Below, in pieces: positions 36,247 through 44,379 of a DNA stretch of 64,000 nt (positions are counted from its first letter, which is position 1; each line of letters starts with the position of its first letter). The stretch spans positions 1 to 64,000 of the forward strand of contig NZ_BMEC01000011.1 in NCBI RefSeq assembly GCF_014636295.1. Direction: 5' to 3'. The stretch is from Marivirga lumbricoides. Its GTDB lineage: Bacteria > Bacteroidota > Bacteroidia > Cytophagales > Cyclobacteriaceae. The notes beneath the pieces are model-generated. The model was given only the letters and a program-made list of their open reading frames with translations. It had not been told where the DNA came from and searched no databases. Position numbers and translations under genes: made by a program.

Positions 36247-37188
36247 TTAATTACTACTCTTCAAATATTTATAAAGCTCACTATCAGTAGATAAAATTAC
36301 TGTAGTCTGATCATTAAATGTTTTCTGGAATGTTTCCATCGACATTAAGAATTTATACAAATTTCTGGACTGACTGTTTTTGTCATAAGCATTAGAATAG
36401 ATGGCTGCTGCCTCAGCATCTGCCCTACCTTTAATTTCTTCTGCTTTTCTAAAGGCTTCCGATTGGATGGACTTCAACTCTCTTTCTTTCTCTCCATTAA
36501 TTCTGGAAGCTTCACCCTGTCCTTCTGAGCGGAATTTATCTGCAATTCTGTATCGCTCACTTTTCATTCTTTCATAAACCTGTGTACGTACTTCTTCTAC
36601 ATAGTTTATTCTCTTGAACCTGAAATCCAGGATGGCAATTCCTAAATCCTGAGCCTGCAAACTGGCCGATCTTTGAATATATTCCTGAATACTATCGCGG
36701 CCTACATAAATCTGCACTAAACTGTCTTCCACAATTTCGCTGATCGCTCCGCTTGATATAGGTGAGCGGTTACTGGTTCGCACTGTTTCTTCCAGGTAGT
36801 TCTTTGCGATGAAGTCCCGTGTTTCACCATCTAAAATATCATCTAACCTGGATTGCGCTCCTCTTTCATTGGTTAAACGCTTGTAGAACTGCAACGGATC
36901 TGTAATTTGCCAGCGTGCATAAGTATCCACAAAGATAAACTTCTTGTCCTTAGTAGGCACCTGATTAGGCGCTCCATCCCACTCTAAATAGCGCTTTTCA
37001 AAATAATTGGCTTTTTGAATAAAGGGAATTTTAAACTGGATTCCTGCCTCAGTAATAGCATCCCCTACCGGACGCCCAAACTGGGTAATTACTACCTGCT
37101 GCTCTTCGCTTACGATGTAAAAGCTTTGGGCAATTACTATCAATAAAACGACAACAGCAATTAATATGGTGATTGTACTTTTTTTCAT
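36247..37188 (-). CDS. hflC: HflC, SPFH-domain regulator of membrane protease FtsH
   Basis: A 313-residue inner-membrane protein. The N-terminal helix (residues about 6-25, ITILIAVVVLLIVIAQSFYI) is followed by the SPFH/Band-7 domain (EEQQVVITQFGRPVGDAITE) and a coiled-coil rich in Ala/Glu/Arg (RIADKFRSEGQGEASRINGE). Sequence order and length match HflC, which with HflK forms a cage around FtsH. The gene follows hflK after 33 bases. Confidence 0.93.
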   Translation of the reverse strand: MKKSTITILIAVVVLLIVIAQSFYIVSEEQQVVITQFGRPVGDAITEAGIQFKIPFIQKANYFEKRYLEWDGAPNQVPTKDKKFIFVDTYARWQITDPLQFYKRLTNERGAQSRLDDILDGETRDFIAKNYLEETVRTSNRSPISSGAISEIVEDSLVQIYVGRDSIQEYIQRSASLQAQDLGIAILDFRFKRINYVEEVRTQVYERMKSERYRIADKFRSEGQGEASRINGEKERELKSIQSEAFRKAEEIKGRADAEAAAIYSNAYDKNSQSRNLYKFLMSMETFQKTFNDQTTVILSTDSELYKYLKSSN

Positions 37189-37221
37189 ATATCTATAATC
37201 TTTTATATCGGGTTTTTCGAA

Positions 37222-38208
37222 TTACTGATTTCCTTTTGCCGATTGAGAAGTCATTTGCAACAAGGGCAACACGTTGCTTCCTTTGTCATCCATAATGATT
37301 TTCTCTCCCAATTTCGGAATTACTTCCTGCATGGTCTCCAGGTAAATTCTGCTCTTAGTAACTTCAGGCGCTTTGGCATATTCCACATATAATTCGTTGA
37401 AACGTGCTACCTCACCTTTTGCATTGTTCACACGCTCCGTGGCATAACCTTCTGCTTTCTGTATGGTTTCCTCAGCTTGCCCGGCTGCTTTAGGAATCAC
37501 CTTATTATACTCAGATTTAGCCTGATTAATTAAGGTTTCCTTTTCCTGTTGGGCTTCGTTTACTGCATTAAATGCTGGTTTTACCGGCTCAGGAGGTGTA
37601 ACATCTTGCAAAACCACCTGTTCTACTCTAATCCCTAATTCATACTCATTGGATAAATCCTGAATCAGCACTTTTAGTTTGCTTGCTATTTCGGCCCTGC
37701 CCACTGTTAATACTTCGTTAACAGTTCTATCACCCACTATTTGGCGCATCCCTGACTCAGAAATATCTCTTAATGTATTCTCAGGATCTCTTACTTTAAA
37801 AAGGAAATTGTAAGGATTATCAATTCTGTATTGAACTACCCATTCTACGTCTGCTAAATTTAAATCTCCAGTCAGCATCAACGATTCGTCCTGGGCTCCT
37901 GCTTTGCTAAAAGTGGACTGATGGCCTACACTGGTTGTTCTGAAACCAAATTCCTGCTTTTGTTGCCTTTCTACAGGCACTTTGTACACTGATTCAATAA
38001 AAGGAATCTTGAAATTTAAGCCTGACTCTAAAGTTCTGTTATACTTGCCCAGACGGGTTATTACGCCCACTTCCTCTGCTCCTACCTGAAAAAAAGTGCT
38101 GATAATGGCTACCAATACCACTACTACAACCACTATTATTCTGATGTTTTTAATTATCTTTTGAAAAGACTCTTTTGCTTTGTCTCCATCAAAATCGAAA
38201 TCTGCCAT
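37222..38208 (-). CDS. hflK: HflK, SPFH-domain regulator of membrane protease FtsH
   Basis: A 328-residue protein. A short acidic cytosolic N-terminus (ADFDFDGDKAKESF) precedes one membrane helix (about 24-44) and the SPFH domain (EEVGVITRLGKYNRTLESGL). HflK signatures include LNLADVEWVVQYRI, DRTVNEVLTVGR and LQDVTPPEPVKPAFNAVNEA. The C-terminus is short of the long Gly-rich tail seen in proteobacterial HflK, as usual in Bacteroidota. It is followed by hflC and preceded by an M28 peptidase gene on the same strand. Confidence 0.93.
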   Translation of the reverse strand: MADFDFDGDKAKESFQKIIKNIRIIVVVVVVLVAIISTFFQVGAEEVGVITRLGKYNRTLESGLNFKIPFIESVYKVPVERQQKQEFGFRTTSVGHQSTFSKAGAQDESLMLTGDLNLADVEWVVQYRIDNPYNFLFKVRDPENTLRDISESGMRQIVGDRTVNEVLTVGRAEIASKLKVLIQDLSNEYELGIRVEQVVLQDVTPPEPVKPAFNAVNEAQQEKETLINQAKSEYNKVIPKAAGQAEETIQKAEGYATERVNNAKGEVARFNELYVEYAKAPEVTKSRIYLETMQEVIPKLGEKIIMDDKGSNVLPLLQMTSQSAKGNQ

Positions 38209-38258
38209 AAATACTTATTTTATTATTTAGTTTATTTCCTTTAAACAAAAAGGGACAC

Positions 38259-39719
38259 TTACTGCCCCCATTTCCATTCATTTCCTAGCTCTAATTCTTC
38301 TTTTAAACCTTGTTCAATCATAAACTCACGAGTTTGTTCGAATGAAAGCTTTTTTGCAGGAATTTTTTCTGCATTAGCCAGTTCCCATAAAAACATAGCT
38401 CCGAAACGAACTGTATTTTTTAAATGCTCCTCATTTACTAAATCAAAGTCATCACCATTAGAGTGGTAATAATCATACACTTCACGATCTAACTGACTTA
38501 CAACCCCAACTACAGGCACACCTTCCATCATAAACGTCTGATGATCACTATGCAGGCCTGCTCTGTTAGCATTTTCATTTGCATAAGTAGTGTCCACAGC
38601 TTTAATCTTTTCCCCTATAGCCTCAAAAACGGGCATCATTTCTTCTCTACCTGAAGCATTGTATCCTTTAGGGTTACCACTCATATCGATATTCATCATA
38701 TAGCTTACTTTTTCCAGATCATTGGATTCATTCATTCTTTTCACCAATGCCTTAGAGCCTAATAAACCTTGCTCCTCTCCCATAAACATCACAAACTGGA
38801 TATTTCTTTTAGGTTGAAGGTTCAGCGCTTTAAAAGTACGAGCCATGTCTAAAATAGCAGCAATGCCAATTCCGTTATCTATCGCACCGGTTGCTAAGTC
38901 CCAGCTATCGAGGTGGCCTCCTACTAAAATATTCTCCTTTGTTAATTCAGCGCCTGGTAAAGTAGCAATCACATTTCTTGATTTGATCACTTCACTTTTA
39001 TTGGTCATTTTAATGTGCGCGTCCAAAGACTCCCCTTCCGCTAAAGCAGACTTTAGCCTCATTCCATCTTCATAAGTAATACATACTGCAGGAATATCAA
39101 TCAATTTACCTGTCACGGAAGCAGTTCCTGTTAATAAAACACCACCAGGCACCTGGTTGATAATCATAATTCCCTTCGCACCATACTCAATGGCAAGGGC
39201 AGTTTTTTCAGAGCGGTGAATGTTATTTAATCCTTCTCCGCTATCAGGTAAAATACCAATATAAACCAATGCAATTTTATCCTTTACAGCTTCTTTGTTG
39301 GCTTCAAAATCTGCTCTTAAGCCATTTCCGACATCAACTAAAGGAGCTTCTACATCAGCTGAAACAGGTGAATGACCCAGTGATACTACTTCAGGAATAC
39401 TCTCATTATCAACTGATAATTTTACAGAATCCCTTGCCCATGCTTCTACCTCAAATTCATGAAACTGAACATTTTCGAAACCATAAGATTTAAACAAATC
39501 ATAAGTATATTGTTCTGCTTTTTTACCATTCTCAGAACCTGTTAACCTGTGTCCAATTTCGGTCGTCATGTTCTGAAGTGTTAAATAAGCTTTGCTGTTA
39601 TTTTTCACTTCATTATTGATTCTTTCCAGATCACTTTCTTTTTCTTCCTTTTCTGTGTTACAGGAAAACATGATTGCAGCTACTATTATTAAACTGCTTA
39701 ATCCTTTTGCGATTTTCAT
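38259..39719 (-). CDS. M28-family zinc aminopeptidase lipoprotein
   Basis: A 486-residue lipoprotein (signal KGLSSLIIVAAIMFSC, Cys at 20). A PA-like insert sits at about residues 125-240. The M28 metal ligands are all visible: His/Asp in GGHLDSWDLATGAIDNG, EE in MGEEQGLLGS, Asp in MNIDMSGNP, and His in AGLHSDHQTF. Such enzymes remove N-terminal amino acids or dipeptides in the periplasm. It lies 50 bases before hflK, so the three genes may form one envelope-quality-control unit; the functional link is inferred. Confidence 0.9.
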   Translation of the reverse strand: MKIAKGLSSLIIVAAIMFSCNTEKEEKESDLERINNEVKNNSKAYLTLQNMTTEIGHRLTGSENGKKAEQYTYDLFKSYGFENVQFHEFEVEAWARDSVKLSVDNESIPEVVSLGHSPVSADVEAPLVDVGNGLRADFEANKEAVKDKIALVYIGILPDSGEGLNNIHRSEKTALAIEYGAKGIMIINQVPGGVLLTGTASVTGKLIDIPAVCITYEDGMRLKSALAEGESLDAHIKMTNKSEVIKSRNVIATLPGAELTKENILVGGHLDSWDLATGAIDNGIGIAAILDMARTFKALNLQPKRNIQFVMFMGEEQGLLGSKALVKRMNESNDLEKVSYMMNIDMSGNPKGYNASGREEMMPVFEAIGEKIKAVDTTYANENANRAGLHSDHQTFMMEGVPVVGVVSQLDREVYDYYHSNGDDFDLVNEEHLKNTVRFGAMFLWELANAEKIPAKKLSFEQTREFMIEQGLKEELELGNEWKWGQ

Positions 39720-39874
39720 ACGTATTTAAATTTACTTTTAACCTTTAAAGTAGTTGAAATCAAGTAAATCAGTTCAAACTTTGCTTCTTGAATTGAGCAA
39801 GAAGGGTATTTCTCTGATTTAATTGCTCCTTATTAAGAAAACTAAAGTTAGTAAAATCTCTCTATATAAAATCA

Positions 39875-39882
39875 TATATTTG
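39875..39882 (+). promoter_or_regulatory. Probable -7 element for the deaminase gene
   Basis: TATATTTG fits TAnnTTTG, 25 bases before the ATG at 39908. Confidence 0.5.
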
Positions 39883-39907
39883 ATAGAAGTAGATAATAAC
39901 TCTGGCA

Positions 39908-40333
39908 ATGGAAGAAACACATGAATTTTGGATGAGGATGGCTATTGACCTGGCAAAGGAAAGTAAAACGCCCTTTGGGGCGGTAGTAGTGGATCCTGAA
40001 GGACAGTTTGTGGGTGCCTACAATACAGCTATTCATAATGGCCCTACCGCACATGCAGAAATAAATGTATTAAAGAAGATATCCTCGCTGGATTACAACC
40101 ATGCCGATGAGTTGATATTGTACAGTACCGTAGAACCATGCCCTATGTGTATGTCTGCCATTATCTGGGCTCAAATAGGACAGGTTGTGTATGGAGCAGA
40201 CATTCCGTTCGCTCAAACTAAAGGTAAACAAATTAATATAAGAGCTCAGGAAGTTATTAATGCTGGCTGGACTGACTCCATTCTTATTGGTGGAATCCTA
40301 AAAACTGAATGCGAAAAGCTTTTTGGTAAGTAA
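39908..40333 (+). CDS. Nucleoside/nucleobase deaminase (CDA/GuaD family)
   Basis: A 141-residue cytosolic zinc hydrolase. The metal and catalytic motifs are intact: HAEINVLKKI (His and catalytic Glu, about 51-60) and EPCPMCMSAIIWA (two zinc Cys). The start MEETHEFWMRMAIDLA and the length, with SKTPFGAVVVDPEG, resemble guanine deaminase-type proteins more than TadA, but the substrate cannot be fixed by reading alone. Confidence 0.88.
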   Translation: MEETHEFWMRMAIDLAKESKTPFGAVVVDPEGQFVGAYNTAIHNGPTAHAEINVLKKISSLDYNHADELILYSTVEPCPMCMSAIIWAQIGQVVYGADIPFAQTKGKQINIRAQEVINAGWTDSILIGGILKTECEKLFGK

Positions 40334-40393
40334 GTAGTTATAGTTATAACAGGAATTGGATTCTTAATTTTCTTTAAAAATCCGTCAGAGCGT

Positions 40394-40411
40394 TCCCGCA
40401 TTTGGCGGGGA
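40394..40411. terminator. GC-rich hairpin between convergent genes
   Basis: A G/C-rich stem (CCCGC pairing with GCGGG across a five-base loop) in an otherwise AT-rich 143-base spacer between the deaminase and the FAD oxidoreductase. It could serve either convergent gene, but no strong T run adjoins. Confidence 0.4.
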
Positions 40412-40476
40412 TGCCATTTTATTGATCCAACTTAGGTTTACAGCAATAAGTACAAGCTTTTTCAGCTTCTCCAATT

Positions 40477-41742
40477 TCAACTTTTAAAACCCCTTCCTTT
40501 AATATCTTCATACACTGCATGTGCCGCCAACCTGCCTGACAGCATAGCAGCATTGATTGAGCCATTTAAAAGATAATCCCCGGCAAGATACAATCCTTCC
40601 TGTATTTTACTATTGGAAGGTTTCATGCTGTATTGGTAATCATCAATTTTAGGTAAAGCTTTATTAATGAGGTAACTTTTCAAATGCCTGATTTCTGCCT
40701 GGGCTAATTCCGGAACCAGTTCTTTTAATTCCCGGATAACTTCCTGTTGAACTGCAGCGTCATCTTTTCCTTGAGTATCATTCACAGAGATTGATAGCAA
40801 ATATTTACCTGCCGGAGCATAATTCTCGGCCGTCTTATTCATTACGCAGAAGTTATTAATCAACATTCCCTCATCAGGAACAAGGCCAATGAGCGCTTCA
40901 TCAATGGGAGTAATATCAGACTCAAAATAAAGGTTTAAAACCGACTGCCAGTCTTCAAATTGACCCTTTAATTGCGGAACTAATTTTTCAGGATTGGTTG
41001 CTATTATCACAGCATCGGCAGCTATTCGCTTACCGTTTTCCAGTTCTACACTTTTTAAACCAATCTTTTCCACCTTTTGGTTTAGCATAATTTCTGTAGT
41101 GGATAGTTGCGCAGCAAGCATCTCAGGTATAGCACCCATTCCCTTTGCAGGCAGAGCCGCATAGCCTTCACCAAACATTTTAAATACAAACTCCAGCATT
41201 CTGCTTGAAGTATTCAATTCATTCTCCAGAAAAATACCTCCAAAAAAGGGCTGAAAGAACTGCTGGATCATCACATTGGTAAAACCCTTCTTTTTTAAAA
41301 ATTGCAGCGCTGTTGTTTCTTTCTTCTTAAATATTTGCTCGACCGTGGTAGCTTTTAAAGCTCTGGTCCATTTAAAAATCTTCAGTTTATCTGAAAAGCT
41401 TCCTACCTGTGAAAACATCATTTCAATAATCCTTGAAGGTTGTCTTAAAGGATCGCTTATTCGGTAGGCATCTTCACGGTTCAACACCAAAGCTCCGGGA
41501 TTAAAATACTGAAGATCAAGCTTTTCATAATCCAGGTATTTAGCGGCTTCAGGATAAGCCGTGAGTAATACCTGAAATCCATGGTCTAATAAAAATCCAT
41601 TTACTTTATCTGTCTTTACCCTACCACCAATCCGATCATCAGCTTCTATAATAACCGGGTTGAAACCTGCTTTTTCAAGTTCTATAGCAGCTACCAAACC
41701 TGCCAATCCGGCCCCGATAACAATGATCTTTTCCTCTTGCAT
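40477..41742 (-). CDS. FAD-dependent amine-oxidase-type oxidoreductase
   Basis: A 421-residue flavoprotein. It starts with the dinucleotide-binding fold IVIGAGLAGLVAAIELEKAG, followed by ADDRIGGRVKTDKVNGFLLDH typical of the phytoene desaturase/protoporphyrinogen oxidase group (first 20 residues diagnostic). The C-terminus has the usual YLAGDYLLNGSINAAMLSG flavin motif. The substrate is unknown. The gene stands alone and is convergent with the deaminase. Confidence 0.85.
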   Translation of the reverse strand: MQEEKIIVIGAGLAGLVAAIELEKAGFNPVIIEADDRIGGRVKTDKVNGFLLDHGFQVLLTAYPEAAKYLDYEKLDLQYFNPGALVLNREDAYRISDPLRQPSRIIEMMFSQVGSFSDKLKIFKWTRALKATTVEQIFKKKETTALQFLKKKGFTNVMIQQFFQPFFGGIFLENELNTSSRMLEFVFKMFGEGYAALPAKGMGAIPEMLAAQLSTTEIMLNQKVEKIGLKSVELENGKRIAADAVIIATNPEKLVPQLKGQFEDWQSVLNLYFESDITPIDEALIGLVPDEGMLINNFCVMNKTAENYAPAGKYLLSISVNDTQGKDDAAVQQEVIRELKELVPELAQAEIRHLKSYLINKALPKIDDYQYSMKPSNSKIQEGLYLAGDYLLNGSINAAMLSGRLAAHAVYEDIKGRGFKS

Positions 41743-42076
41743 AAACTTTAAATGAATTTTGATTCGAAATTAAATTGAATTAGTGATAGTTGAAAGAAAA
41801 TGAACGAAAGGAAATAACTACTGTTTTAACATTCTATTAATAAATTCCACTCGAATAATAAACCATTAACATCAAACTCCAAAAACCCACTAAAGTTTAG
41901 AAAGACAGAAATGAAGCTACATTAGTTTTCTGTTTTAACTGTAACAGTGAGCCATAGCCTTCGTAAATTTAAAGTAAGAACCGCAACAATTTTTGAGCTG
42001 AAATGGCATATCAGGTATATGCTCCACTAGAATCAGCTAATAAAATTTATGATTTTTTAATCTAAAACTGAAGCCA
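41743..42076. other. Divergent intergenic region, nothing identified
   Basis: A 334-base AT-rich spacer between the oxidoreductase and the lipoprotein gene at 42077. It must hold promoters for both, but I see no convincing -33/-7 pair, RNA gene or repeat. Confidence 0.5.
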
Positions 42077-42739
42077 ATGAAAAATTACAAAACACTTAGT
42101 ATTTCCTTATTAGGTATTTTATTCCTATTAGGAAGTTGTGCTCCTTCTACTGATATTACTGCAACATGGAATAACCCTGATGTTGAAGATGATGCTTTAG
42201 GTAATATTTTAGTGACTGCCATGGTTGATGACGTAAGTGCCAGACAGAATCTTGAAGATGAGCTAGCCCGGGAACTCATGGAGCGTGGAATATCAGTTAC
42301 TAAAAGCATCAATCTTTTCCCTCCGAGTATGAGAAATGAGAAGATGCAGGATAAAGAAGCCCTTCTTAATGCCATTGAAGAAAACAATTTTGATGGTGTA
42401 ATTACAGTAGCTTTAATTGATAAAGAAACTGATACGCGTTATATACCAGGAAATTATGCTTATTCACCAGTTAACACTTATGGATATTATGGCAATTTCT
42501 GGGGTTATTATAATAATTGGTATCCGCAGGTATATAATACCGGCTATTATGATGTGGATAAAGAGTACTTTCTTGAAACAAACTTATATAATGCTGAATC
42601 AGAAAAGCTGGTATGGTCGGCACAATCTCAAACTGTTAACCCTGAAACTCTGGAGAACCTTACAGAGGATTATTCAGAAAAAATTGTAAGGTATATGGAG
42701 AATGAGAGTTTGGTAGGAAAAGCAAGTACCACTCCATAA
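42077..42739 (+). CDS. Lipoprotein of unknown function (DUF4136-like)
   Basis: A 220-residue lipoprotein (signal LSISLLGILFLLGSC, Cys at 21). An alpha/beta part at about 28-120 (LGNILVTAMVDDVSARQNLE, LARELMERGISVTKSINLFP) is followed by a Tyr/Asn/Gly-rich loop at about 125-160 (YGYYGNFWGYYNNWYPQVYN) and a final strand-helix part with LVWSAQSQTVNPE. The layout resembles DUF4136-type envelope lipoproteins; I am not certain of the family. A good terminator follows. Confidence 0.7.
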   Translation: MKNYKTLSISLLGILFLLGSCAPSTDITATWNNPDVEDDALGNILVTAMVDDVSARQNLEDELARELMERGISVTKSINLFPPSMRNEKMQDKEALLNAIEENNFDGVITVALIDKETDTRYIPGNYAYSPVNTYGYYGNFWGYYNNWYPQVYNTGYYDVDKEYFLETNLYNAESEKLVWSAQSQTVNPETLENLTEDYSEKIVRYMENESLVGKASTTP

Positions 42740-42761
42740 AAAAATTATTTAACATGATTTT

Positions 42762-42793
42762 AAAAACGCAGGCATGTAAGTGTCTGTGTTTTT
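42762..42793 (+). terminator. Terminator after the 42077 lipoprotein gene
   Basis: AAAACGCAG (42763-42771) pairs with CTGTGTTTT (42784-42792), with one G-T pair, about 24 bases after the stop codon. Confidence 0.75.
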
Positions 42794-43176
42794 GCTTGAT
42801 AGAACACAGTTAATATCCGTAATCATATTTATATCAATAAATAATTATAACTTAATACCAATCAACTCTTTAGCCCCATCCCTCAGTACAATAGTAATCT
42901 AAAAATATTTTTTGTCATTTAATAGTATTACAGCATAAGGGGGACAAGACAATACGTACAAGAAAAAAAAAAAAAAAGAAAAAAAACTGCGATTGCTTAA
43001 CAATTAGAGAGATTTAACAGGAAAAAGCAAAAAATACGAGTTAAGTCAATACGTACGAAAAAGTAAAAAAAGCAACAGGTTTATTGCTTTTAGTGTACAA
43101 GTAATGATTCAATGCGTATTAAATCAGGTCTAAAACCGTTTAAAAGCTATTAAATAAAGCTTTTTAACCTATTTAA
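42794..43176. other. AT-rich non-coding region with a poly-A run
   Basis: A 383-base stretch with a 15-base A run at 42963-42977 and a second A run just after. The string CAATACGTAC occurs twice (near 42951 and 43047). No gene, RNA or clear promoter could be supported. Confidence 0.5.
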
Positions 43177-43341
43177 TTAATCTTCACGATCCTTTATACT
43201 AATACCCTCTGCCTGATCTAATTCATTCTTACCTAATTTAAAGCTAATCAGCTTCAAAACTTTAGATTGTTCCTTTAAAATAGCTGTTTGAGCCTTATTC
43301 TGGTCTTTTATTTGTTCTAAGCATGCAAGTTGGTAGATCAT
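43177..43341 (-). CDS. Small 54-residue protein, hypothetical
   Basis: A short minus-strand frame from ATG 43341 to TAA 43177. The product has a hydrophobic start (MIYQLACLEQIKDQNKAQ) and a charged helical remainder (ILKEQSKVLKLISFKLGKNE). The frame opens upstream with further hydrophobic residues (SVISLVWM), but no earlier standard start is available. The composition looks like a real protein rather than random translation. It lies downstream of the XRE repressor on the same strand, 89 bases away, and may belong to the same cluster. It has no recognised family. Confidence 0.45.
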   Translation of the reverse strand: MIYQLACLEQIKDQNKAQTAILKEQSKVLKLISFKLGKNELDQAEGISIKDRED

Positions 43342-43430
43342 CCAGACAAGAGAGATAACGCTACTACTATAATGATCAATGTTTCAATAATATGTGCTTT
43401 TTAGTTAATAATAAACATTAGGTAACAGTT

Positions 43431-43802
43431 TCACTCTCTATTTTCCAAATCAGATAATCTTTTATTAATACTATATAATTCACGTTTCAAATCCTCAGCA
43501 AAAGCATCTATAAAACTCTTTGCTTTAGTATTACCATACTCCAATAATGGTTCATTCATAATTTGCGTAGTATAGCTATTTTCCTTAGAAATCATTTCTC
43601 CTTTTCCAGTAAGCAGCCAATTTGCATCAATTTCGGGATACGTTTCGATAATTATCGACAGCCATGAAGCCCTAATGTCCTTACTATTTTTAATAGCATT
43701 GCTTATAACGCCATTACTGGCACCTATAGACATTTCAAATTGCCTCATACTTATGCCCTTCTGAGCTATAAAAAATTGTATTCTATCGATTAAAACAGAC
43801 AC
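43431..43802 (-). CDS. XRE/cI-like phage-type repressor
   Basis: A 123-residue DNA-binding protein. Helix-turn-helix residues about 14-40 (GISMRQFEMSIGASNGVISN) are followed by ETYPEIDANWLLTGKGEMIS (about 50-70), the pattern of Bacteroidota prophage repressors. The C-terminal part is a helical, probably oligomerising tail; no S24 peptidase domain is present. I chose the GTG start at 43802. The TTG at 43844 lies upstream of the predicted transcription start and would put an operator inside the coding region. With the -7 element at 43808-43815 the mRNA would begin at or next to this GTG, so translation may be leaderless. Confidence 0.8.
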   Translation of the reverse strand: MSVLIDRIQFFIAQKGISMRQFEMSIGASNGVISNAIKNSKDIRASWLSIIIETYPEIDANWLLTGKGEMISKENSYTTQIMNEPLLEYGNTKAKSFIDAFAEDLKRELYSINKRLSDLENRE

Positions 43803-43807
43803 TTTAT

Positions 43808-43815
43808 CAAAATTA
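43808..43815 (-). promoter_or_regulatory. -7 element of the repressor promoter
   Basis: On the minus strand TAATTTTG (43815-43808) matches TAnnTTTG. Its -33 TTG is the complement of CAA 43836-43838, leaving a 20-base spacer that contains operator 1. Confidence 0.6.
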
Positions 43816-43818
43816 ATT

Positions 43819-43830
43819 AGATAATTATCT
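43819..43830. promoter_or_regulatory. Operator 1, perfect 12-base palindrome
   Basis: AGATAATTATCT is identical to its own reverse complement. It lies in the -33/-7 spacer of the minus-strand repressor promoter and is repeated exactly 30 bases away, about three helical turns. It is probably the binding site of the adjacent XRE protein. Confidence 0.7.
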
Positions 43831-43848
43831 ACAAACAATTGCAATCAT

Positions 43849-43860
43849 AGATAATTATCT
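43849..43860. promoter_or_regulatory. Operator 2, identical 12-base palindrome
   Basis: A second AGATAATTATCT, directly before the plus-strand -7 element TATATTTG (43862-43869) and inside its -33/-7 spacer. Bound repressor here would block the divergent gene. Confidence 0.7.
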
Positions 43861-43861
43861 A

Positions 43862-43869
43862 TATATTTG
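43862..43869 (+). promoter_or_regulatory. -7 element of the divergent promoter
   Basis: TATATTTG matches TAnnTTTG. A TTG at 43839-43841, in the palindrome CAATTG, lies 20 bases upstream. The predicted leader before the ATG at 43895 is about 20 bases. Confidence 0.6.
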
Positions 43870-43894
43870 GGTTTACAAATAATAAATAGTCGAA

Positions 43895-44139
43895 ATGTAC
43901 GAAAATATAAGAGATATTAAAATAAGTCAGGATAAGCTAGATAGCTTATATAGTAGACTTAAGCATGGTGACATCGCATTTATCGCGCAGTATTAAAGGG
44001 AGACCACTTTAATAAAGAAGTCATTGAAGCGGTAATCAAGAGAATTGAGGACAGGGACAGCCTTAAAGCTGAATTGGAATCTAATATAGATAAGCACATC
44101 ACTGAAACTATTAGTAATACAAGTAGTTTTATCATTTAA
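43895..44139 (+). pseudogene. Broken small HTH gene divergent from the repressor
   Basis: ATG 43895 opens a frame that ends at TAA 43994-43996 after 33 residues (…SLYSRLKHGDIAFIAQY). A second frame, shifted relative to the first, continues without a stop from about 43981 to TAA 44139: YRAVLKGDHFNKEVIEAVIK and then a charged helix (RIEDRDSLKAELESNIDKHI). The two halves together resemble short Bacteroidota phage-type helix-turn-helix proteins of the layout LKHGDI-x-IA … VLKG-x-x-x-N-x-x-I-x-x-A. The middle of the helix-turn-helix is missing. A deletion of about 25 bases that also shifts the frame explains both the lost residues and the stop. It was probably the Cro-like or early gene of a phage-type switch. 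Confidence 0.6.
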
Positions 44140-44379
44140 AACCTCTATTGAAAATAAACTATCCATCGAAGCTATTTGACATTAAATCTCCATAAATACC
44201 AATTCTATCTTTTTTAATCTCAACCTCAAATAGTTTCACTTGCATGTTACAACACTTTTAAGTATCATTTACTACCATTTGAGACATTTCTTTTAATTCT
44301 TTAAATACAATGATATATTTTATTTCATCGATGAAAAATTATAAAGAGAGCCTGTTTTACCATTCTTTTGCACATAACT

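Noticed and set aside
42961-42988. Poly-A run as a terminator or phase-variation tract
   Set aside because: There is no adjacent stem for termination and no coding frame or promoter that length changes would obviously switch.
43803-43844. Upstream TTG start for the XRE repressor
   Set aside because: It would place operator 1 and the -7 element inside the coding sequence; the GTG at 43802 fits the promoter geometry and the family N-terminus.
43177-44139. A whole prophage
   Set aside because: Only a repressor, operators and a broken small gene are present; no integrase, portal, capsid, tail or lysis genes and no attachment repeats were seen.
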